From contig QCXZ01000064.1 of the NCBI GenBank assembly GCA_025024175.1, positions 39,329,325-39,393,324 of the forward strand: 64,000 nucleotides of DNA. Direction: 5' to 3'. This document shows, one piece after another, positions 56,838 to 64,000 of the stretch. Each line of letters opens with the position of its first letter. The stretch's first letter is position 1. The stretch comes from Rhyzopertha dominica (lineage: Eukaryota > Arthropoda > Insecta > Coleoptera > Bostrichidae). A program made the position numbers and the translations under genes. The notes under the pieces are model-generated. The model did no database searches and was not told where the DNA came from. It saw only the letters and a list, made by a program, of their open reading frames with translations.

Positions 56838-57475
56838 TTGTCTGTGTGTTTGTGTGCCTGCGGTTTTGTTTGTGGACACGACAACTTTCGAAAGACTTAA
56901 TATATAAACTTAAAATTTGGCAAACGTATAGACTTCAACTACCCATATCGACCTATTGTTTTTGGGGTAAGTAGGGTATCAAGGAGGGGACGAAATTGGA
57001 GGGTAATTAACCTTTTTGCAAATTTTTATTTTTTTTATATTTTTTCGTTTTAGTATGTGATTAGTAGTATATATAACTGCGTGTATTATTCGCCCTTATA
57101 AATTTTCGGTGCAGTAAACTGTTTAGAAGATATTAGCAAAAAAGCGTCATTTAAAGAAAACGGTTTTTCCTAAATATCTCCGAATATATTTAATATATTA
57201 AAAAATGAAAATATTATCAGATAGGAAATAAAATTTCCTACAAAAAGTGTCTTAGAAAATTTATCCAAAATGTTGACGTTTTCGAAATATTTTTTAAATT
57301 TTCGTAATATATAGGAAATCCAATTTCTGATCGGAAAGTACTCTTGTAATTTTTCTGTTAAGTTAATACTTTTCGAGTTATTTGGAAAAAACAGATTTTA
57401 AAAATTTATGTGTTTTTGCTAATATCACGAGGACCGTTTGTCTTAGAAATAATGTGTAGAGAGAAAAAACGCTCA
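56838..57475. repeat. Probable dispersed repeat, unclassified
   Basis: It starts with a TGTGTGTTTGTGTG run and GTTTGTGGACACGACAACTTTCGAAAG, a sequence style I associate with dispersed insect repeats. It contains two successive related units (about 57212-57300 and 57308-57390) sharing ATAGGAAAT and TTTTCGA.TATTT blocks. Its last 75 bp (57394-57470) are similar to 27351-27430 at the left end of the TA-flanked element. It has no reading frame. Boundaries are estimates. Confidence 0.5.
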
Positions 57476-58945
57476 AAACCTGATTACTAATCGTATAGTA
57501 TAAGAAATAAAAACGTAAATGTCATTTTGACAATTGGATGTGGAAGTATTGATTCAATTTGCAGCGGTTTTTTATGGGTTTACGTAACTGTGGATCATAC
57601 TGTACACATTTAGAATACAAATTTCAAATTACTCAGCTACATTTTTGTTTTAAAGTATTTAAAACTAGTAATTAGAAATTGAATAATACAATATGGAACA
57701 CGAGGCCCTAGGGCTAGCGGTTGATTGTCAAACAAAATGGAACTCATTTAGATATAACAAAACTATAGTTCCAAATTTACGACACAGGCTATTATCTGAG
57801 AAAAAGCGCTACTCTAACACTAGTTATTGTTTCGCCTAATTTTCTGTTTGACAAATTGAAAGCAAGGCAATTACACTATGTTGAGGATCTGACTGAGGTT
57901 GATACTACCGAATGATTAAACGGATATACTGCATAGGTAATACTTATTGTAAAAAATACATAAGCTAGAATTTTGAATTTGAAATGTGCACAAGAATTTT
58001 GAATGAATGAATAATCGTAACTCAATAAATTTTAGTAAAGTCTAATTTCATTGAACATTATCTCAAGTTGTCACGAAACACGGAATACTATTTTAAACAA
58101 CCGAGAGCTGGGGCCAGTGCAGACATTTTAGAACGGAAGTAGTAGCCCCAATTACAAAGTTTCTTATTTTGGCAAAAATAGCTCAGGAGTTTTTTACCAA
58201 TGCCAGCAACATTTGCTATTCCAGGGCTTCAAATCTTTATTTTTTTTCGCTTTTGGTTCAATTAGGCTCCCAGTCTCTGCTATTATCTAAACTCTAAACT
58301 ATCGTAAGTGATTTGCAAATTTTAAAGCCGGCTAAACAACGAATCGTACCATTGTTTTGTGCATTAGATAATGGATAAAAAAACTCAAAATATTAGGTTT
58401 ACTTCATTCGCAGTCTTAACTATCCACTCCTTGGTCTATCATAAAATACAGCCTATAAGTCAAAAGTATGGATATAGCCGGTAAGTTGTGTAAATATGAA
58501 CTTTATAGTAAAATGTCTATAAAAAGGTATTTTTTTCTGATTATCTTTGTATCCCTAGACAACCTTTTGTTTTGAAAGCGTATTTATTTTGATGGTAACC
58601 AAACTATTTTTAACGGATTTGTATTGCCTTTTTTATCCGTGTCATTCTTGTAAGCCTCGCTAACAATTTCTTTTTGCGTGAAAATTCGTGTTTCTAAATA
58701 AAACGGCATAGAATTTCATCAAAGCTGGTTCTCCAGCCGTTACTACTGGTATTTATTCGCTTGGTTATAATTCTAGAAAAAGGTAAACTGATCTCTGTTT
58801 ATTTCCGTTTTTAATGCCAAATTGAAGCATAGGTATACATAAGTTAAAAAGTGAACTAAATATCAGCAATAATTTTCAATCATAGTGAAGAGCATATACA
58901 CATCCTCAGATTCTATATGTGTTGACGGGTATTATTGTATAGGTA
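57476..58945. other. AT-rich stretch, nothing recognised
   Basis: No supported feature. Confidence 0.45.
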
Positions 58946-59155
58946 CAAGGCGACGCTTGGTCGCATTTTGGAGTTAATGATCGCCTGTATCTGGATAACA
59001 TCTTCCTAGGTCAATGGATAGGGCGCGCGGAATCACTGAATCGCCCGCTAGATTGATTTATTTAAGTCCACTGGATTTTTTCCTCTTAGGTCATTTAAAA
59101 ACTCGGGTGTCTAAAGAAAAACCACGGAATTTAAATTTAAGAAATACATCCCAGC
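58946..59155 (+). pseudogene. Mariner-type transposase fragment
   Basis: C-terminal catalytic piece of a DUF4817-type mariner transposase. The first frame reads QGDAWSHFG (for QQDGAPAHF, Asp kept), RLYLDNIFLGQWIGRAES. After a stop near 59055 and a frameshift the second reads LSPLDFFLLGHLKTRVSKEKP, matching SPDLTPLDFFLWGHLKSxVY with the SPD triplet lost. It is the same family region as 10.5-10.75 kb and 26.7 kb but clearly diverged. The rest of the element and its termini are not found. Confidence 0.75.
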
Positions 59156-60350
59156 AGGCTGCATGACTTGTTGCTTAATTTTTGTGATAGGCTAGGTTGC
59201 TAGGTTACTGCCAAGCTGCAGGAGCTTATCAGTTTAAACATTTTATTTGATGTAAATATTTATTTAAGCGAAAAAAGTATCACGAACATTAGAATTATTA
59301 TCAAATGAATAAAACAGTATTGGCACCTATTACGGTTACTGCTATGTTACCGTTTTTGTCAAAAACACAATTCTTTATAAAAAAAATACAAAATAAAAAT
59401 TAGGTTTTTTGAAAGATAAAAAGGACAATACAAATCCAAAAAAGCGCTGGGTTGCCATTTAAAGAAACAAATAAGACTGCTATATAAATGCGTTGAAACA
59501 CAAAAATAAAACGTAGACTTAGAAATGAAAAGTAAGCTGATACTAACATAAATAAGCCGTTTATTCCCTATACATGTATTAAAGGACACAAGACCGCAAC
59601 GAATTATAAGTCAGAACAAGAACGAGACCTAACAATACAGGCCAAAACCAAGAGCAAAACCAAGAAATGTATCGATGAAAAATCAAGACCTATAGTATTA
59701 ACTTTGAAAGGTACAACGAAAGGACAACACTGAGGCATTTTTATTCATGTCCCTGCTTGTATTCATCGCTAGTGGAAATGTACCCACTTCGATTCGCTGT
59801 GAAACATATGGTACATATGATCGAATTCTCTAATGTAGCATATAAGAGGTTCATACGTTGTTTCGTCAGTTTAAATAGAATAGCTATTTATGCACCAAGG
59901 GCATTATAACCTAATAAAGCCCGCGGTGCATACAATGCTTTATTTTCTACTCAATAGATATTTTTATCAGTTTAGTATCAAATAAAATTAGGATTTGTAT
60001 TTGTATGTCATTATTTAGTGACCTATGGGTGAAATTTATGTAACTGTTTGGTTATTATATATTTAGGTATTTCATCTGCAAGGTATTATAGATCGACGTT
60101 AGTTAAGTAAAAAATAAAATAGTTATTGATTTTACCCGTACATATAAGTTAATGTTTCGTCTAAGCCTTTTGACTTATTTTAAATTCTTTCAGAAAGCTC
60201 TAACTACGGAATATTTTTCGAACATATAGTTAAATGTTTATTATAATCACTACAGTGAAAATCAGTCTATTCTTTTCGTAATTAAAAATATTTTAAAGAT
60301 CCTGCGCTGATTGGACACATTTCCCTTAATAAGTAAGTATCGTTGTAATC
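59156..60350. other. AT-rich stretch, nothing recognised
   Basis: No supported feature. A reverse 76-codon hydrophobic frame at 59359-59589 is typical of translated AT-rich DNA. Confidence 0.45.
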
Positions 60351-60960
60351 AAGCAAATTCCGCTTCGCTTCGCTCACAACTGACTCCATACGTAGGCGCT
60401 TACTGCTAAACCCTCTTCTCGAGTATACTTAATTCTCGCAGTGGTCAATCAAAGCAACGCTTATTGACTGCTTCCATTGTTCCCTCTTCTGTCGCGATCA
60501 AACTGTGCCAACTCCGTACGTGACCGAACTTCGTATGACCATAGATATGCAGATGGCGTCAACCACAATTATGCGTCCCGGCCTCAGCTAGATTGACGGA
60601 CCACAAAACTTCATTACCGCTGGCACATTTTTAATTGAATTCGCAAATTTTATGGCAACCGATTGCTTCCATCAGAATTTGTTTACGTGATCGACATCAG
60701 GTCCAGATAAACACATCCGTGTTTTCAATGGATTTGACCGGTGCGCAGTTAGACGGACGTCGGGCTTATATTTTTGTGTAAGATAATAATAGGACTGCGC
60801 CTGGTGAACCAGCTGATAATGGACACCAATAACGCCATATCCGGTATCACTTTACCCCTAGTTTAAAATGAAAGAACTTGATTGGCTGCTGATTCCATTA
60901 ATAAATTACAGCGACGGCGCCAGGACATTTGNGATGGGTGGGCACTAATTAGTAATAATA
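60351..60960. other. Long less AT-rich island, candidate conserved non-coding DNA
   Basis: About 600 bp of raised GC with no reading frame of 60 codons on either strand. Runs such as TTTTTAATTGAATTCGC (about 60629), GGTGCGCAGTTAGACGGACG (about 60740) and CAGCGACGGCGCC (60909), plus TAATTAG near 60948, mix homeodomain-type cores with GC-rich blocks. The absence of reading frames in a GC-richer block argues against a decayed exon or transposase. It may be regulatory. Confidence 0.3.
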
Positions 60961-61805
60961 ATACATTGCAATTCAAATGCAAAATAAAGATTTGCAATAT
61001 TTAACATTTTTTGTATATAGATATGTAGAGTATATACCTAATATACAGCAGGTATCTAATATATTTTTAATAAAATTATCAATGTCTTTATATTTTAAAC
61101 ACTTAATAATAACACAATGTACACAATATTTATAGAGCAATTCGCAAACAGAATTTCTTTAACATTACTTGTCAAAGACGTTTTTCTGCAAAAAAAGGTA
61201 CTGGAATTTTACCATCTGATGCTGAAAAACATGCAATGAGCTAAAGCAATTCACGATAATAGAAGAACACGCTTACAATTTTGTACTTACATATTTAAGG
61301 ATGTATATGTTTACGAATTTTATTCTTATTGTACATAAGATAGGTATTTAAAAAATCTATTAAGTTCAAATTCATTTTAATACTTATTTATATCTGACGG
61401 TTTGAATATTTCTTCACTATCAGTAAACCACCTTTTACAAATAGAACACATTTTTAAATCAATACCAATGTTGAATTTTGCATATCCAGTAAAAAGACCT
61501 ATCATTAAATATCATTAAATTAATTTAATTAATCAGCTACTACTGGGTTACACATTTTGTGCATACGTTGTATTTTCTCTTCAATAACTAGTATAGTTTT
61601 ATTTATTTAATTAGTTTTCCTTAAAACATATACTGAAGAAGTTCTTGCCACATCTGCAATAAATAGACGTAGCAACTCAAATGTGGAACAATATTGCGAA
61701 GTGTTTTATTATTTTTAGAATACGAACAAAGATAAACCGAGTTCTTGTTTTAAATCCGTGCTTCTCTTAAGTTATTTCGAGTATTAATTTGTTGATGGAA
61801 ATAAA
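60961..61805. other. AT-rich stretch, nothing recognised
   Basis: No supported feature. Confidence 0.45.
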
Positions 61806-61977
61806 AAAAAGTGCCGTGGGAGCCTGCTGTCAAATTGAAGTATGCAGTTGCATGCCAATTTGTCAGGCTACAGGTCACTTCCTTTAGGAAGTAGTACCCG
61901 TTAAGGCAGCTAGGTGGCTTTGTCATCATGTCAGTGTAATGCTGACAGATGGCATTGCCATCTAAATTCTTACTTAA
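61806..61977 (+). repeat. Hairpin-rich ~175-bp repeat, copy at 61.8 kb
   Basis: Second near-complete copy of the family at 55198-55370, from AAAAAGTGCCG to CTAAATTCTTA, with the same set of small palindromes intact (ACTTCCTTTAGGAAGT, AGATGGCATTGCCATCT, TGTCAGTGTAATGCTGACA). The reverse 87-codon frame across it is a by-product of the repeat. Confidence 0.88.
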
Positions 61978-64000
61978 AACCGATGATTTTACGATTCTGT
62001 AAGCTATCATCATCTATCATCATTTTTAAGACCATGCACAGATCCGCAATGTGTTATTTATACAATTATAATCACTAAATAAACGTACTGTTGCGCGTGC
62101 GGGCTCAAAAATTCGGATTTGTAGCTTAATTTCCTTATTATTTACGCACAAGTACCGAAATCCAGTACACTATTCGTCGTGTTTATGTGTGGGATGCTTC
62201 CCGTCTAGAACCTTCCATCATCTTCGCGTTAATTCGAAAACCTAATCTGCCTAACCTGTGGGCGTTAGTATACCCACATCATAAAAGTGTAAAAAAGAAT
62301 CCAAATTCTGCATGCACGTTATGATTAAACTCCGAAGAGAGATACTTTGTGAAAGTGACGTCAATCAAACAAAAGCTATTATTATTATTGTTCATATTGT
62401 AATATATCTTTATTCCACATTTTTTCAATGGAGGGGGGGGGGGACTATGCGCGCTTAGGGTATACAGAATAACATTAAAGCAAGCCTCTTTTAAATAGAC
62501 TACCTTTTCCTTAAGAGATTCATCATAACAAATACGGACATATTAATATAAGTATCACATTACAATTAACTCGACTTTCAGTGCAGCGCGCACATTACAC
62601 ATTGTAAGCTAGAATTAGTGCTTCCAATTGATATAGTAATAAAATTATTAAAGCAGCATTGGTTCAATAGGAGAATTGTAACAAGAAAATTTAAATTTAT
62701 TAACATCAAAGGAAGTTTTAAGACGTTTAGTGGGACACATAGATTGCTTCGTAGGGTTCAAGCAGAGATCCCGCAAAGTATCCTTTGATAGAACGATGAA
62801 TTCTGGAATCTGTGAAGTATTTTCTAATGTAAATTCTTAGAGCGTAAAAAAGAAATATTCCTTTGCTCGGCAATTAGGTGATATGTATGTATTGGATGCA
62901 AATGTCTTGGGGAGCTGGTTAGATTACACAGTAAAGATAAAAGTTTCCTAGAAGTAGGACCATAAATGTGTTCAATGTGCTTTGAAATGACCTCTATATT
63001 AATTCTTGAGTCGGTATAATCCGGTAGAATGAACCTCGCGTATATATTTGTAGCTGAAGTCTACCGAAAAACGTTGCTGATAACATGATTTACTGGCTGA
63101 TTTATTAGAAGTAGATACCGTAAATAACAGGTTTGCACATATGAAGAATTTTGGGGCAAAACGGAGTTGTTATGAAGTCACTCCCCAAAATTACAAAGTG
63201 GCGTTGCATAAGGCCTAACAAAAGGTTAAGCAAACACCTGATAAATATTTCTTTTATTGCCTTCTTTTAAATACTATTCGATAGATTATCGGAAATTTAT
63301 TAGAATCACATATTCTTATTTTATAGGTGGGATTCCTTACTTAACTTTCGTCTCATTGTTTCGTCAGGAAGAGCATTTTACTGTGGTTGGTTCTGCAACG
63401 AGATGGGGTTTCCGCAATCCTAGGTCATGACTAATAAAAATATTTATAGCTTATTACATTTAATTCAATAAATGAAAGAGGTAGGTTCAATTTAATGTTA
63501 TTTTGATCGTTTAGCTACATGTCATGATGACAATAGCTTGGAAAAGACACAAGAAAGATAACCAAATAAATCGTCAAAGACAGCGATTTTTTCACAAGCA
63601 AAACAAATAAATTATTTATTATATTAAACCTATATGTCTCCGAATGTAATCTATTTTGCAGAATATATAATTAACATCTACGGTAAATATTTTGTAAAAC
63701 TCATGAAACTTGCACCTTTTAACACTAAATTAACTATTTTGTGTCCTTAATGGACTCATTATGAAGAGGAATTTTTTATTTTTCATTGTTGATATCACTA
63801 AAAAAACTCTGAGGGAACATTAACCAAACCCCAATTCGTAACTGCCATAGGTCTTGCCAAAATTGACACCTAGCCAACTTAAGCATGGCAGGTTAAACTT
63901 CCTTCCTTACATTTAACAATACTTACACTTGCGCCGACATTAGGATCGCTTTTTGGACGAAGCGCTTTTAAATGCCGATCATTTAATTATGCGGAATAAA
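61978..64000. other. Stretch without recognised genes
   Basis: No supported feature apart from an eleven-G homopolymer at 62433-62443. Confidence 0.45.

Noticed and set aside
1..64000. CRISPR array, bacterial operon or prophage
   Set aside because: No regularly spaced identical repeats, no dense long reading frames with ribosome-binding sites, and all recognisable proteins are eukaryotic transposable-element types.

Overview
The window looks like intergenic or intronic DNA from an insect or closely related arthropod nuclear genome. It is AT-rich, it has no bacterial-style gene packing, and every coding-like stretch I can identify is a decayed transposable-element protein. The families seen (non-LTR retrotransposons with TTA-repeat tails, a mariner with a DUF4817-type N-terminus, hAT elements with 8-bp target duplications, Ty3/Gypsy and BEL/Pao-like remnants, tRNA-derived SINEs) are typical of insects. 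I cannot assign an order. I found no convincing exon of a host protein-coding gene, no rRNA, no functional tRNA and no CRISPR array. Scattered single n bases mark unresolved consensus positions.

Layout. 0.5-1.4 kb: reverse-strand BEL/Pao-like gag relic. 2.2-2.5 kb: LINE reverse transcriptase fragment. 9.5-14.2 kb: a transposon nest, made of a roughly 400-bp non-autonomous hAT element split by a 1.4-kb mariner, then 23 bp further on a 2.5-kb hAT element with intact ends and 8-bp target duplications, abutting a reverse-strand IS630/Tc1-type transposase relic. 14.6, 18.0, 46.0 and 55.4 kb: tRNA-derived SINE-like pieces. 16.9-17.9 kb: a LINE that has lost its RT core, ending in (ATT)n. 21.1-21.3 kb: LINE endonuclease fragment. 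27.0-30.0 kb: a LINE whose reading frame is split by a 1750-bp element with 19-bp perfect terminal inverted repeats and TA flanks. 32.2 kb: CpG-rich palindromes. 33.6-35.1 kb: 5' part of a Gypsy-type LTR element (tRNA-Lys primer site, gag zinc knuckles, protease). 41.7-42.0 kb: TA-flanked foldback MITE. 45.5-48.0 kb: hAT-ended composite holding a SINE and a very large imperfect palindrome. 48.6-50.7 kb: Gypsy pol relic. Mariner relics also lie at 26.7, 44.1 and 58.9 kb, and a ~175-bp hairpin-rich repeat is present three times (47.1, 55.2, 61.8 kb).

Between these lie long AT-rich stretches in which I see nothing, interspersed with less AT-rich islands (1.6, 8.2, 16.1, 20.3, 26.0, 32.9, 40.9, 48.3, 52.7, 53.9 and 60.4 kb) with no sustained reading frame. 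These could be conserved regulatory DNA of a neighbouring gene. That is inference, testable only by comparison with related genomes.

There is no set of genes working together here. The interest lies in the insertion history: several elements keep both termini and target duplications, so their order of insertion can be read directly, and two non-autonomous elements (27.3-29.1 kb and 45.5-48.0 kb) have content I do not recognise.
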